From JBLIRR01 sp049472395 (lineage in GTDB: Bacteria; SZUA-182; DTGQ01; JBLIRR01): DNA of 64,000 bases. The stretch covers positions 1 to 64,000 of the forward strand of contig JBLIRR010000032.1 of assembly GCA_049472395.1 (NCBI GenBank), in the 5' to 3' direction. The notes beneath the pieces are model-generated. The model did not search any database and was not told the DNA's origin. It saw only the letters and a list, made by a program, of their open reading frames with translations. The translations under genes were made by a program, and so were the position numbers. Positions 7,790-15,968 of this stretch are shown piece by piece (within the stretch, counting starts at the first letter, position 1; each line of letters opens with the position of its first letter).

Positions 7790-9772
7790 CTATAATTCAT
7801 TATTATCCTTATCGAGAACCTTTCTAATTGTTTCGGCTATTTCATTTTTAATTATAGGTTTCATAAAATACTCCCGGATTCCCATGGCCTTAATGTCTTC
7901 TTCAATGACTGATTCATTGTAGCCGGTACAAAGAATAATAGGAATGTCAGGTTTGATAGTCATAAGTTTCTTGGCCAACACAGCACCTGTCATGGAAGGC
8001 ATAGTCTGGTCAGTTATCACTAAGTCAAATGTATCCGGCGCAGTACGAAAGGTCTCAAATGCCTTAACCGGACAGCTTGTTGCAATGATCTCATATCCGA
8101 GCGATGAGAGAATTTCCTCTCCCATATCAACGAGGTCCTTTTCATCATCGACAAAGAGGATTCGCTCTGTGCCTTTTGGCAGGAACAGAGGGTCTTCTAT
8201 TATTTGCGAGGACTTTCCTTCAAATGTTGGGAAAAACAGCTGAAAAGTCGCGCCTTGTCCAATATCACTCCGGACGGTGATAGTCCCGCTATGTTTTTTC
8301 ACGATTTCATGAACAACGGCAAGCCCCATTCCTGTCCCTGAGCCGATATCTTTTGTAGTAAAATATGGATCAAAGATACGGTCTATTATCCGATGATCTA
8401 TACCATGCCCCGTATCGCTCACTGTTAACCTGACGTATGTTCCCGGTTTTAAGATATTATGGTACCGACCAGTCTCTTCATCAATGTGAATATCAATAAC
8501 ATCAACCTTCAACATCCCCCCGTGCTCTCGCATTGCATGTGCCGCATTACTGCAAAGATTCATTAACACCTGTTGAATCTGAGTATAATCAACCAATGAT
8601 GATGCGCAGCTGTCTATATGTTGGTAAATTTCTATTGTGGTGGGGAGTGTTGCACGCAAAAGCTTGAGAGCATCTTTCACTATGGAGCTTATTTGGAGAA
8701 GCTCTTTTCTCTCAGTCCGCTGCCGGGAAAATATAAGAATTTGCCTTACCACATCTCTCGCACGTAAACAGGCCTTAAATATTTGATTAAAAGTTTGATG
8801 CATGGGATTTTCGGAGGGGATTTTAATCTTCGCCAATTCAATATTGCCAATAATTATACCCAGGATATTGTTGAATTCATGGGCAATGCCACCTGCAAGG
8901 GCCCCGAGAGATTCTATTTTATATGCGTGCTGAAGTTCTGTGCGCATTTTTTTTTTATCTTCCTCTGCCCGTTTCCATTCAGCATACGCAGATGATAACT
9001 CAGCAGTTGTGTTGATATAATGGCGGATTACAAAGACTAATTCCAAGAAGAACGCTCCAAGACTGAGAATATGCCACACCCACCATTCGAGGTCCCAGAG
9101 TGTTGAATGACTGAAACACAGATGAGCGAGGCCCAGAAAAAGGGTCAGATATAACAATAGGTATACCTCGTAAGTGCCGAATGAGCAATAATCAAGAAAA
9201 AAACGCCATCCGGCCAAAAAGAAAAAGAGGAACGCACAATAATTGAGCGCTATGGCAAGGAAAGAAAATTCCCCATTATGATACAGCGCCGAAAATATGT
9301 CGGGTAAGAGAAGGACAAATGCCCCACATACTAAAGAGGACGTGATCGTGAATAAAACCATCACTTTTTTATGAGAGCTGTATTTTTCTATCAAAGAGCG
9401 GGGAAGCCATACAAGGGAAAAGAGCAATCCGCCGAAAAAACTCGCTGCGCTATGAAGAAATATAATTTTATTTTGTGTGAGCGCGACTGCATGAAATCCA
9501 TTGAGAATGCCCATGGTAATTAAGCCTAGAGCAACGAAGAAAAAGTGCGGGTTATTTTCTTCCTTATCTTTTTGAAGAAGGACGAGCGCCATCAGAAGAG
9601 CTGACATTACTCCGAATATTTCCAAGGCAGAATGTAATTGCTCATATTTCATATACAAATGTAAATCAAGAAAATGCAAAGAGAAATAGAATAAGATTAC
9701 TCCACACCCAGTGATGGCCATGGTCATTATAAAACGGATGGCCTTATTTTCCTTTGTGCTTCTTAGTTTCAT
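7790..9772 (-). CDS. Membrane-bound hybrid histidine kinase
   Basis: The 660-residue protein has about seven hydrophobic segments in residues 15-255 (a MASE-like membrane sensor region), then a short coiled linker and a HisKA domain with the phospho-acceptor His298 in GGIAHEFNNI. The ATPase domain follows, with N box around QVLMNLCSNAAHAM and G boxes DTGHGID and GTGMGLA. A C-terminal receiver domain has Asp588 in DLVITDQTMP, acidic residues VDDE and Lys in MKP. There is no output domain, so phosphate probably relays to a separate regulator. The stimulus is unknown. The Cys-containing protein downstream may share its transcript. Confidence 0.93.
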   Translation of the reverse strand: MKLRSTKENKAIRFIMTMAITGCGVILFYFSLHFLDLHLYMKYEQLHSALEIFGVMSALLMALVLLQKDKEENNPHFFFVALGLITMGILNGFHAVALTQNKIIFLHSAASFFGGLLFSLVWLPRSLIEKYSSHKKVMVLFTITSSLVCGAFVLLLPDIFSALYHNGEFSFLAIALNYCAFLFFFLAGWRFFLDYCSFGTYEVYLLLYLTLFLGLAHLCFSHSTLWDLEWWVWHILSLGAFFLELVFVIRHYINTTAELSSAYAEWKRAEEDKKKMRTELQHAYKIESLGALAGGIAHEFNNILGIIIGNIELAKIKIPSENPMHQTFNQIFKACLRARDVVRQILIFSRQRTERKELLQISSIVKDALKLLRATLPTTIEIYQHIDSCASSLVDYTQIQQVLMNLCSNAAHAMREHGGMLKVDVIDIHIDEETGRYHNILKPGTYVRLTVSDTGHGIDHRIIDRIFDPYFTTKDIGSGTGMGLAVVHEIVKKHSGTITVRSDIGQGATFQLFFPTFEGKSSQIIEDPLFLPKGTERILFVDDEKDLVDMGEEILSSLGYEIIATSCPVKAFETFRTAPDTFDLVITDQTMPSMTGAVLAKKLMTIKPDIPIILCTGYNESVIEEDIKAMGIREYFMKPIIKNEIAETIRKVLDKDNNEL

Positions 9773-10056
9773 TGTAACTACATATGTCTCATGATTACAC
9801 TGCGGGGATGGTAGGAAACAGATGATATATAATAGACATCAGATACATTCCGTAAAAGTAATATAAAGAATACTATACGACTTCACTACATTATATGAAA
9901 TGTATATGTTTGTCAAATACTGCTCTTTGTTTCCAGCAATTCTGATTTTGGGTACATAACATAAGGAATTTAATAGTCAAAATGAGAATTGCTGCTTTGT
10001 TTCGCTCAATGCTCAACAAAAAGCTACAATAGAAGCGAAGCTTCAAAGCACTATGC
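9773..10056. other. Non-coding stretch holding nested repeat relics
   Basis: No gene is supported here. The left part (9773-9924) is AT-rich leader sequence of the hybrid kinase; I see no Shine-Dalgarno directly before its ATG. The rest holds the 61-bp MITE and, around it to about 10023, remnants of a longer palindromic element recognised by GTTTCGCTCAATGCTCA, which matches an inner arm of the copy at 20915-21162. Confidence 0.6.
9934..9994 (+). mobile_element. MITE-like element, 61 bp, with 9-bp target duplication
   Basis: The element runs from CAGCAATTCTGATTTTG to its inverted copy CAAAATGAGAATTGCTG. It is flanked on both sides by the identical 9-mer CTTTGTTTC (9925-9933 and 9995-10003), the expected footprint of transposition. 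The interior closely matches the reverse complement of the element at 39429-39494. The flanking sequence (CTGCTCTTTGTTTCGCTCAATGCT once the insert is removed, here only described) resembles an inner arm of the 248-bp element, so this copy seems nested in a relic of the larger form. Confidence 0.85.
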
Positions 10057-10310
10057 TCAGGTTACCGGAGCAAAAAGAGAGGCTAATGCCTTTCTGAGCG
10101 GTAAGGGTGCAAAACCCAATGCTTTGGCCTTGCCAATATTAAGAGACACATCAGGAGGCCGTGATGCCGGCATGGAAAGATCTTGGGATCTGCATGGTAT
10201 GAGCAGGGTCCTCCTCTTTGTAAGGCGGGTTTAATCCATGCATAGGCAGCCAAGGAACAAATATGCCATCCGAGAAAACCACTGGCACCTGTCACCAAGA
10301 GACGTTTCAT
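10057..10310 (-). pseudogene. Relic of an RmlD/epimerase-type sugar-nucleotide reductase
   Basis: The minus strand starts MKRLLVTGASGFLGWHIC, the Rossmann nucleotide-binding loop of NAD(P)-dependent epimerase/dehydratase or dTDP-4-dehydrorhamnose reductase proteins. After about 30 codons similarity stops. In a different frame the last ~35 codons read ASDVSLNIGKAKALGF and PLPLRKALASLF before a stop, the typical C-terminus of the same family. The ~230 residues between are gone. The gene is therefore an internally deleted, frameshifted remnant. It lies against the nested repeats, which may have mediated the deletion. Confidence 0.8.
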
Positions 10311-10342
10311 GAAGTGTAACTCCTGTTCAGTTTAAGATAAAG

Positions 10343-10371
10343 TTGACATTTCTTTTGAGAAATAATATTAT
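10343..10371 (+). promoter_or_regulatory. Sigma-70 promoter of the small HTH gene
   Basis: TTGACA (10343-10348) and TATTAT (10366-10371) are separated by 17 bases. The leader to the ATG at 10482 would be about 105 bases. Confidence 0.6.
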
Positions 10372-10481
10372 CATTTTATTTTTAATTAATGAAGGTCTTT
10401 ATGAGGCTTTTCATTTATGGATACATAAACAGTCACGATGATAAATGTCTGGTCTCTAATGTTATAGGAGTGAGAGAATAA

Positions 10482-10742
10482 ATGGAGCAGCAAAAAGCGG
10501 ATCTCATCATTCATTCAACCGGTTTGAGGATTTTGCGGCTTCTTCAGAGGGGGACAATGACCGCAGATGAAATTAAGAAGGCCCTTTCTGATATACCGCA
10601 GATTAATTTATTTCGCCATATTAATAGACTTGTCGAGAAAAAAATTCTCCTTATTACGAGAGAAAGAAGTAATGATGGAAGTATAAAAAGAATATATAAA
10701 ATATCAAGTGAAGCCTCTTCTCAGATTGAAAAATTTGAGTAA
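10482..10742 (+). CDS. Winged-helix HTH regulator, ArsR-like
   Basis: The 86-residue cytosolic protein is essentially one winged-helix domain. Helices cover TGLRILRLLQRG and TADEIKKALSDI, the recognition helix is INLFRHINRLVEKKIL, and a basic wing follows (TRERSNDGSIKRIYKI). This arrangement is typical of ArsR-like repressors; no metal-binding cysteines are present, so a metal signal is unlikely. Most family members carry an extra C-terminal sensor or dimerisation helix, so this is a minimal form. It has GGAGTGAG upstream of the ATG. Targets are unknown; it is convergent with mgtC. Confidence 0.75.
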   Translation: MEQQKADLIIHSTGLRILRLLQRGTMTADEIKKALSDIPQINLFRHINRLVEKKILLITRERSNDGSIKRIYKISSEASSQIEKFE

Positions 10743-10784
10743 ATTGTACACTTTGCACGTGGGATCTCTGACCAATTGTAAGGA

Positions 10785-11447
10785 TTATACATGATCCCAC
10801 ATAATTCGTTTTAAATCCATGTTCTCTTGCTCTAATATATCAATTATTTCATGGGCAAGCTTATCAGTTATTCCTCGGTGAAAGAGCCGAATATGGAGCT
10901 TTGTAGTTAAAATACCCGTTTCATAATTCTTGTCTTGATCAAAATATATGATCTCGAGATTTTTTTCCTTTACCCTTGTGACTATCTTGGATAAATCACT
11001 CTGAATGCCAGTCTCGATTGTTAATATTCTGTATGTGTCCCTTTTGTACCATGTTTCAAAGTGATTGAGCAATGTTAATGTTATAAGGGACAAAATTGTC
11101 GTAAAAACAGCAATCAGATACTTGCCTGTTCCACAGGCTAATCCAATGCTGGCGCTTATCCAAAGACATGCAGCAGTTGTAAGTCCTCTAATGGTCAGGC
11201 CAGATTTAATAATAGCTCCAGCTCCCACAAATCCGATACCACTTACCACTTGAGCGGCAATTCTTCCCGGATCTCCTATTGTTCCCGCAACGTGCTCCGA
11301 AATAATCATAAAAAGAGCCGATCCCATACACACCAGAATATGGGTCCTCAGTCCTGCTGCTCTGCCGTGCACATCGCGTTCAAAACCAATAGAACCACCT
11401 AAGAGGGCCGATAATATTAATCGTAATAAAATAAATGTGTTTATCAT
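10785..11447 (-). CDS. MgtC/SapB family membrane protein
   Basis: The 220-residue inner-membrane protein has the MgtC signature in its first half: LLGGSIGFERDVHGRAAGLRTH, described here as landmark blocks GFERD and AAGLRTH near residues 20-35, then VSGIGFVGAGAI near residue 68 and TAACLWISASIGLACG near residue 91. The C-terminal ~85 residues form an ACT-like soluble domain. MgtC proteins help growth at low magnesium in some bacteria, often by modulating the F-type ATPase, but many homologues have other or unknown roles. No Shine-Dalgarno precedes the ATG and a promoter ends only six bases before it, suggesting leaderless translation. Confidence 0.9.
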   Translation of the reverse strand: MINTFILLRLILSALLGGSIGFERDVHGRAAGLRTHILVCMGSALFMIISEHVAGTIGDPGRIAAQVVSGIGFVGAGAIIKSGLTIRGLTTAACLWISASIGLACGTGKYLIAVFTTILSLITLTLLNHFETWYKRDTYRILTIETGIQSDLSKIVTRVKEKNLEIIYFDQDKNYETGILTTKLHIRLFHRGITDKLAHEIIDILEQENMDLKRIMWDHV

Positions 11448-11453
11448 AGTAGT

Positions 11454-11481
11454 ATAGTAGCTTTTTTTATTTATTAGTCAA
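11454..11481 (-). promoter_or_regulatory. mgtC promoter giving a leaderless transcript
   Basis: On the minus strand TTGACT (11476-11481) and TACTAT (11454-11459) are 16 bases apart. Only six bases separate the -10 box from the ATG, so transcription should begin at or next to the start codon. An overlapping alternative -10 (TATACT) would be even closer. Confidence 0.5.
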
Positions 11482-11537
11482 GATCTAACTCTCTATACGT
11501 ATCGGTTTCTTTTTCAAAAAAAATAATAAACATGTTA

Positions 11538-12086
11538 TCAGTATTCTATCCCAATACGCGCAGGGATGCCCAGATCAAAAGGATGTTTAATTTTTTTCAT
11601 CTCAGTCACTAAATCAGCTTTCTTGATTATTTCAGGAAGGGCATTCCTGCCGGTAAGGATAAGCTCCAGTGACCTTGGCTTATTTTTCATAAGGTTGACA
11701 ACATCATCAATCCTTAATAATCCCTCCTGTATACTATTGTTTATCTCATCAAGTATGACAAGATCATACGTATGCTCCAGGATAGCCTTCTTCGCTATGG
11801 TAAACAATTCATCTACTGAGGATTGAAGAGTATCGGGATGAGAGTGCGGATTATGGGAAAAGAAAGGATGCCGTTGTTTTAGACGAATAATCGTGAGATA
11901 AGGGGCGAGCATTGGAGCGCTTTTTAATTCTCCGGAGGTGTCATCCTTATGTTTTAAAAATTGGGCCATTAAACATTTAAGGCCATATCCTGAGGCCCGC
12001 AATGCCTGCCCCAGTGCAGCGGTGGTTTTCCCTTTGCCATCGCCGGTATATACATGCACAAGACCGTTGGTGATTATACTATTCAT
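11538..12086 (-). CDS. cobO: Cob(I)yrinic acid a,c-diamide adenosyltransferase
   Basis: The 182-residue cytosolic enzyme transfers the adenosyl group of ATP to reduced corrinoids, making adenosylcobalamin or its precursors (CobO/BtuR/CobA type). The P-loop GDGKGKTTAALG is near residue 16 and the Walker-B-like LVILDEINNSI is near residue 108, followed by LILTGRNALPEII, all characteristic. Length matches the family. It lies 34 bases downstream of the MutS-like gene and is probably in its transcript. With the RACo-like activator and the BtuB-like receptor elsewhere in the window it points to corrinoid-dependent metabolism. Confidence 0.94.
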   Translation of the reverse strand: MNSIITNGLVHVYTGDGKGKTTAALGQALRASGYGLKCLMAQFLKHKDDTSGELKSAPMLAPYLTIIRLKQRHPFFSHNPHSHPDTLQSSVDELFTIAKKAILEHTYDLVILDEINNSIQEGLLRIDDVVNLMKNKPRSLELILTGRNALPEIIKKADLVTEMKKIKHPFDLGIPARIGIEY

Positions 12087-12120
12087 CGAATTTCTTCCTT
12101 CTAAATTTTAACACTTTTTA

Positions 12121-13968
12121 TTATTCTGAAATTGGTCCAGATTCTGTCCCAGGAACAGGCAGTCCTTCAATTTCCAAAATCTTAAGAGCATTTGTAGTCG
12201 GACACACACCAGGCCGAAGCTGATAATCAAATTTCATGTACTTATTTTCGATACTTTCCTGAAAATGATAGTTTATTATCTTCTCTTTTTCCAACTGGCT
12301 CACTTTGGTAATTTCTAAATCATGCGTGGTGACCAACCCTAAAAGATTATTTTGAGTCAGTTTCAAAAGATAATAACTACCTCCGATAACCCGCTCCCGA
12401 TTATTGGTCCCTTTAAAGATTTCGTCGATCAAAACCAACAAGGGAGGGTGGCTCCAATCTTCAGCCGCATTGAGAATCGCTTTAAGTCGTTTTACTTCTG
12501 CATAAAAATAAGAAAGCCCTTCAGATACTGAATCATCTACTCGAAGGCATCCGAAGATTCGAAACCAAGATGATCGCAAAGAAGAGGCGCATACGAAACC
12601 TCCTGCGTGCGCCAGACAAAGATTGATCCCAATAGTTTTCAAGAAGGTGCTTTTACCTGACATATTCGATCCGGTAATAAGGGCGAGAGATCCCAGGCCT
12701 TTTAATTCGAAATTATTGGTTTTACGCTTTTCTTTAGGTAGTGCGGGATGCCCAAGGCTTTCTGCGCTAAAAAACACCTCATGTTTTTCCTGATCCATTT
12801 TTAAATAAGGAATGATAAAGTCTGGATTATTGCACCCAAAATTTGCCAGAGCCGAAATTGCTTCTATCTCTCCCAAAGTATCTAACCAAAGAGGAATCTC
12901 CGTAAGCATCTGCCGACGCAGTTTCTCCCAGCGGCACACAAAGAAAAAATCCCATGGAAAAAGCAAATTTATTCCAAAATGAATAAGCGTATTTGCTTGA
13001 ATACTGAGAGCATCGCATATCCTGGAAGCTCTTTTCAAATAAGAAAAAGGATCATTCTCTGCACTCCTTAATGGAGCACATTGTTGTGCTAACGCAGGAT
13101 GTTCCCCTGATCTTTTTTTCAGATGAAAAAAGATCGCTTTTAATTTCTTGAATTCTGTCAGCAAAGAAGCGGAACGGGTGAATATGGGTGCCAACAAGGG
13201 CAAGGAAAACAAAAATATCAAAAAATAGACCAAATATGAGATACCCCACAAGAGTGGGGGCAAGGAAAACCGATACCAACCTATACACAATAAAACCGTG
13301 CTCAGCCAAAAAATGATTTCAACTTTTAGAAGCCGTGGAAACCAGTGAGAAGTAGGATTTCGTAAACGTGTCATGAGCTTTTCTCCGTTAATCTCATCCT
13401 CTGATATACATAGAGCCTCTAAGGTGAGTTTATCTCTGAGGAGTATTCGCTCTTTCAGCACTTGGACCAATCGCTGACGTTTTTTGAGCTTTTTTAAATC
13501 TGCTTCAGGGTAAAGCAACCAATCCATTAAAAATGCTTTTCCTTGGGACGAGATAGTGGTATCTAAAAGTTGTAATAACGAATATTTACCGATGATATCC
13601 AAATCCCGCGCATAGGGGTGGTGGGGTGCAACATGATACTCTTTATAAGGAATTTTATCCCACTCTAATGTTATTCTCGCAAGATTGATTTCTTTTATTT
13701 TTTTCCACAGGCGTATACGCAGAAGATTTTGTTTCAGTTGTTCGTGCCGGATGACAACTAAAATATATGTGCATAAAAAGATAAAGATCAAGCCATACCA
13801 TACAGATCGGAGTAAGGATTGAAATGATGCAATCAAAATAAATAGCACAGTAAGGCCAAAGAGTATGAATCGCCATTTTCCCAGTTCACGGTGTACAATC
13901 TCTGCCCCCTTGAGCTTTTGATTAATCCGCCGGATTAGCCGTATCGATGAAGCACATTTATCATTCAC
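12121..13968 (-). CDS. Membrane-anchored MutS-like ATPase
   Basis: The 615-residue protein has the ATPase domain of MutS at its C-terminus: Walker A ITGSNMSGKSTFLKT near residue 434, LVLIDEIFKGTNNRER as Walker B and signature, and TTHDLEI. Instead of mismatch-recognition domains it has two hydrophobic hairpins (about residues 33-72 and 213-258), so it is not canonical MutS and is probably tethered to the inner membrane. Proteins of this architecture are widespread and uncharacterised. It overlaps the upstream AMIN/SPOR gene by 8 bases, hinting at a role linked to the envelope or division site rather than post-replicative repair. Confidence 0.85.
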   Translation of the reverse strand: MNDKCASSIRLIRRINQKLKGAEIVHRELGKWRFILFGLTVLFILIASFQSLLRSVWYGLIFIFLCTYILVVIRHEQLKQNLLRIRLWKKIKEINLARITLEWDKIPYKEYHVAPHHPYARDLDIIGKYSLLQLLDTTISSQGKAFLMDWLLYPEADLKKLKKRQRLVQVLKERILLRDKLTLEALCISEDEINGEKLMTRLRNPTSHWFPRLLKVEIIFWLSTVLLCIGWYRFSLPPLLWGISYLVYFLIFLFSLPLLAPIFTRSASLLTEFKKLKAIFFHLKKRSGEHPALAQQCAPLRSAENDPFSYLKRASRICDALSIQANTLIHFGINLLFPWDFFFVCRWEKLRRQMLTEIPLWLDTLGEIEAISALANFGCNNPDFIIPYLKMDQEKHEVFFSAESLGHPALPKEKRKTNNFELKGLGSLALITGSNMSGKSTFLKTIGINLCLAHAGGFVCASSLRSSWFRIFGCLRVDDSVSEGLSYFYAEVKRLKAILNAAEDWSHPPLLVLIDEIFKGTNNRERVIGGSYYLLKLTQNNLLGLVTTHDLEITKVSQLEKEKIINYHFQESIENKYMKFDYQLRPGVCPTTNALKILEIEGLPVPGTESGPISE

Positions 13969-14857
13969 TATTCATATTTTTCTTATCAGGTATAATATCT
14001 AAATCTTTTATAGAGATAAGTTGAGGCACCACTTCCATCTTATGCTCTACTCTTCGGGGCATATGATACTCTATTAATCCTTTTTGCTTTAATTCAGCTC
14101 CTACTTTTCGGGCCTCATACTTATTGTCAAACGCTCCGACATAAACCCTAAATCTGGTTTCCCTGGAAATTTTCTTTTCATGGAGAAATGAATTGAAACC
14201 ATATTTTCGAAGCTCATAGACTTTTTTTTCAGCCTGATGCTTATCAAGATATGAGGCAATATATAATATAAAATTCCCAGGAGAGATTTCAGCAAGGGGC
14301 TCTCTCTGGTTTACCCGGGGAGATGGTTCCCTCCCTCTGCTGTCAGGGGAATGGATTCGTTCAGAGGCCGCTTGAGGAGGTATATCGGGCATATGTCCCA
14401 GGTATACGACTATCTGGTTATCCTCGGAAATGACCCGGTAAGAGAGGCCGGCATCGGGTATCAGGTCAAAGACCATCCGTATATAATGGCCTTCAGTATA
14501 GCTCCATCTGATCCCCTTGACCAGCTGGCTTTTTAGGTTCATTTTCCCTCTTTTCCTATAAGCCTGGATATGAAAAATATCAAGTACCAGACGAGCAGGA
14601 TTAGATAGAGGAAACACATTGTAATCGCTCGCTTTTCCATCTGTCAGAATAGAAACCTTAACCCCTTGAGCAGATACTTTTGGTTTAATAGCAATGATCT
14701 GCTCTGCCTGGCGTACTCCCTGATTCTCGGAGTTTCGCCTCGCACTAGTGTCAGTTGTGAAAGGAGACGTTGTCGCAATACAAGGGAGGTGTATGAAATA
14801 TATAAAAAAAGATATAAAAAAAACGCAGATTATAGAGTGATGATCTCTCAGATTCAT
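13961..14857 (-). CDS. AMIN and SPOR domain envelope protein
   Basis: The 298-residue exported protein has a signal sequence (hydrophobic residues 8-27). An AMIN domain follows (about residues 55-160; VSILTDGKASDYNVF, ARLVLDIF, IRMVFDLIPDAGLSY), then a proline-rich linker and a C-terminal SPOR domain (about residues 200-275; NFILYIASYLDKHQAEK, RFRVYVGAFDNKYEARK). AMIN domains target proteins to the periplasm or pilus secretin complexes, and SPOR domains bind denuded septal peptidoglycan. The combination suggests a periplasmic division or peptidoglycan-associated factor. It leads the operon with the MutS-like gene and cobO. Confidence 0.88.
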   Translation of the reverse strand: MNLRDHHSIICVFFISFFIYFIHLPCIATTSPFTTDTSARRNSENQGVRQAEQIIAIKPKVSAQGVKVSILTDGKASDYNVFPLSNPARLVLDIFHIQAYRKRGKMNLKSQLVKGIRWSYTEGHYIRMVFDLIPDAGLSYRVISEDNQIVVYLGHMPDIPPQAASERIHSPDSRGREPSPRVNQREPLAEISPGNFILYIASYLDKHQAEKKVYELRKYGFNSFLHEKKISRETRFRVYVGAFDNKYEARKVGAELKQKGLIEYHMPRRVEHKMEVVPQLISIKDLDIIPDKKNMNSE

Positions 14858-15192
14858 AACTTAACCTTTACGGATTTTATATCCCCGACCCGCACACTAC
14901 AGTGCTCATTCATATCATAGCCTTTCTTTTCATAAAGCGCAATAGTATCCAGTGAAAAGTATACATTGAAAAAGATCAGCCAGTGGTATATATTTATATA
15001 TCTAAGGGCATGAAAAATCTACCAGAGCAACAATTCTCGTGTGGAGTACATATCATGTGGCCAGGGGGCTTTGCTCCAAGCGCACAACGGTCAAAACGAG
15101 AATTGGTGCTCCTATCGTTTCATTAACAATGTGATCCAAATGCGTATGTTTTTGTTTGAAGAAGAACAATTACGTTGCGGGGAGATAAGGAT
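14858..15192. other. Divergent intergenic region with one repeat element
   Basis: This stretch separates the leftward AMIN/SPOR gene from queD. Apart from the diverged MITE at 15028-15108 I see no coding sequence. The queD ribosome-binding site is GGGGAG at 15178-15183. A promoter must exist for each direction, but I cannot place either confidently. Confidence 0.5.
15028..15108 (+). mobile_element. Diverged MITE-like element between AMIN/SPOR gene and queD
   Basis: The imperfect termini are CAACAATTCTCG and CGAGAATTGGTG, extended outward by matching GAGC/GCTC. The interior GAGTACATATCATGTGGC aligns with the interior of the copies at 9934 and 39429. Flanking 9-mers (CTACCAGAG, CTCCTATCG) agree at only 5 positions, so this looks like an older insertion. 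Confidence 0.65.
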
Positions 15193-15561
15193 ATGTATCA
15201 GTTAGTGGTAAAAGACAAATTTGCGGCAGCCCACCAATTAAGACATTATGAAGGCAAATGTGAAAATCTTCATGGTCATAATTTTCAGGTTCACCTCATG
15301 GTAGAAGCAGAACGGGTAAATTCGACCGGAATGGCTATTGATTTTAAAATTTTAAAAGCAGTCCTTCATGAAATACTGAATGAGTTAGATCACCATTTTC
15401 TCAATGAACACTCTGCATTTATCAAAGAGAATCCCTCTTCGGAGAATCTGGCGCGCTATATATTTCACAAGGCACAAGAAAAAATCAATAATGAGGAGGT
15501 AAAGGTTGGGTGGGTAAGGGTGTATGAGTCTGACGAGGCGTATGCTCAGTTTTTTGAATAA
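15193..15561 (+). CDS. queD: 6-carboxytetrahydropterin synthase (QueD/PTPS)
   Basis: I place the start at ATG 15193, nine bases after GGGGAG, instead of an in-frame TTG 18 bases earlier. The 122-residue enzyme has the zinc ligands of the PTPS fold: His in AAAHQLRHYEGK, then the catalytic Cys and His pair in CENLHGHNF. A downstream DHHFLNEH and the C-terminal VYESDEAYAQF complete the pattern. It converts dihydroneopterin triphosphate to 6-carboxytetrahydropterin in queuosine (7-deazaguanine) biosynthesis; other queuosine genes are not in the window. Length agrees with bacterial QueD. Confidence 0.92.
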   Translation: MYQLVVKDKFAAAHQLRHYEGKCENLHGHNFQVHLMVEAERVNSTGMAIDFKILKAVLHEILNELDHHFLNEHSAFIKENPSSENLARYIFHKAQEKINNEEVKVGWVRVYESDEAYAQFFE

Positions 15562-15582
15562 TAAGAAAAATATTTCATTTGC

Positions 15583-15611
15583 TTTACAATGGGCGTAGAT
15601 TATGTTAATTT
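15583..15611 (+). promoter_or_regulatory. Candidate rpsO-pnp promoter
   Basis: TTTACA (15583-15588) and TAATTT (15606-15611) are 17 bases apart, about 60 bases upstream of rpsO and just after queD. The rpsO ribosome-binding site is AAAGGGGATGG. Confidence 0.45.
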
Positions 15612-15670
15612 AATGAGGTAATTTGGTGATAAACATTTTTTAATTTTATAAAGAAAGGGGATGGAAATTA

Positions 15671-15940
15671 ATGCCTGCAGCAAAGGAAAAAAAACAAGAA
15701 TTAATAAAAGAATATGCATTGCATGATAATGATACAGGGTCTCCTGAGGTGCAAATTGCGCTGCTCAGTGAGAGAATAAAATATCTTACGGAACATTTTA
15801 AGGTTCATAAAAAGGATCATCACTCGCGAAGAGGATTATTAATCTTGGTCGGTCAGAGGAGAAGATTGCTTAATTATTTGATCAAGAAAGACATTAAACG
15901 ATACAGGACTATTATTAATCGTCTGGGTATTAGAAAATAG
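15671..15940 (+). CDS. rpsO: 30S ribosomal protein S15
   Basis: The 89-residue protein is full-length S15, a primary 16S rRNA binder of the small-subunit platform. Family landmarks are DTGSPEVQIALLSERI near residue 25, HKKDHHSRRGLL near residue 44 and the closing RRRLLNYLIKKDIKRY. The rpsO-pnp order is conserved in many bacteria, where S15 can repress its own translation and the transcript is processed between the two genes. The spacing to pnp is 28 bases. Confidence 0.98.
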   Translation: MPAAKEKKQELIKEYALHDNDTGSPEVQIALLSERIKYLTEHFKVHKKDHHSRRGLLILVGQRRRLLNYLIKKDIKRYRTIINRLGIRK

Positions 15941-15968
15941 AGACAGTAATAACGGAGGCATATTTCGG

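Noticed and set aside
10759..10800. GTGGGATC/GATCCCAC inverted repeat between the HTH gene and mgtC
   Set aside because: It has a 26-base loop, lacks a T tract and partly consists of the last mgtC codons, so I could not support a terminator.
15175..15192. TTG start for queD
   Set aside because: The ATG at 15193 has better spacing from GGGGAG and begins the typical family N-terminus.
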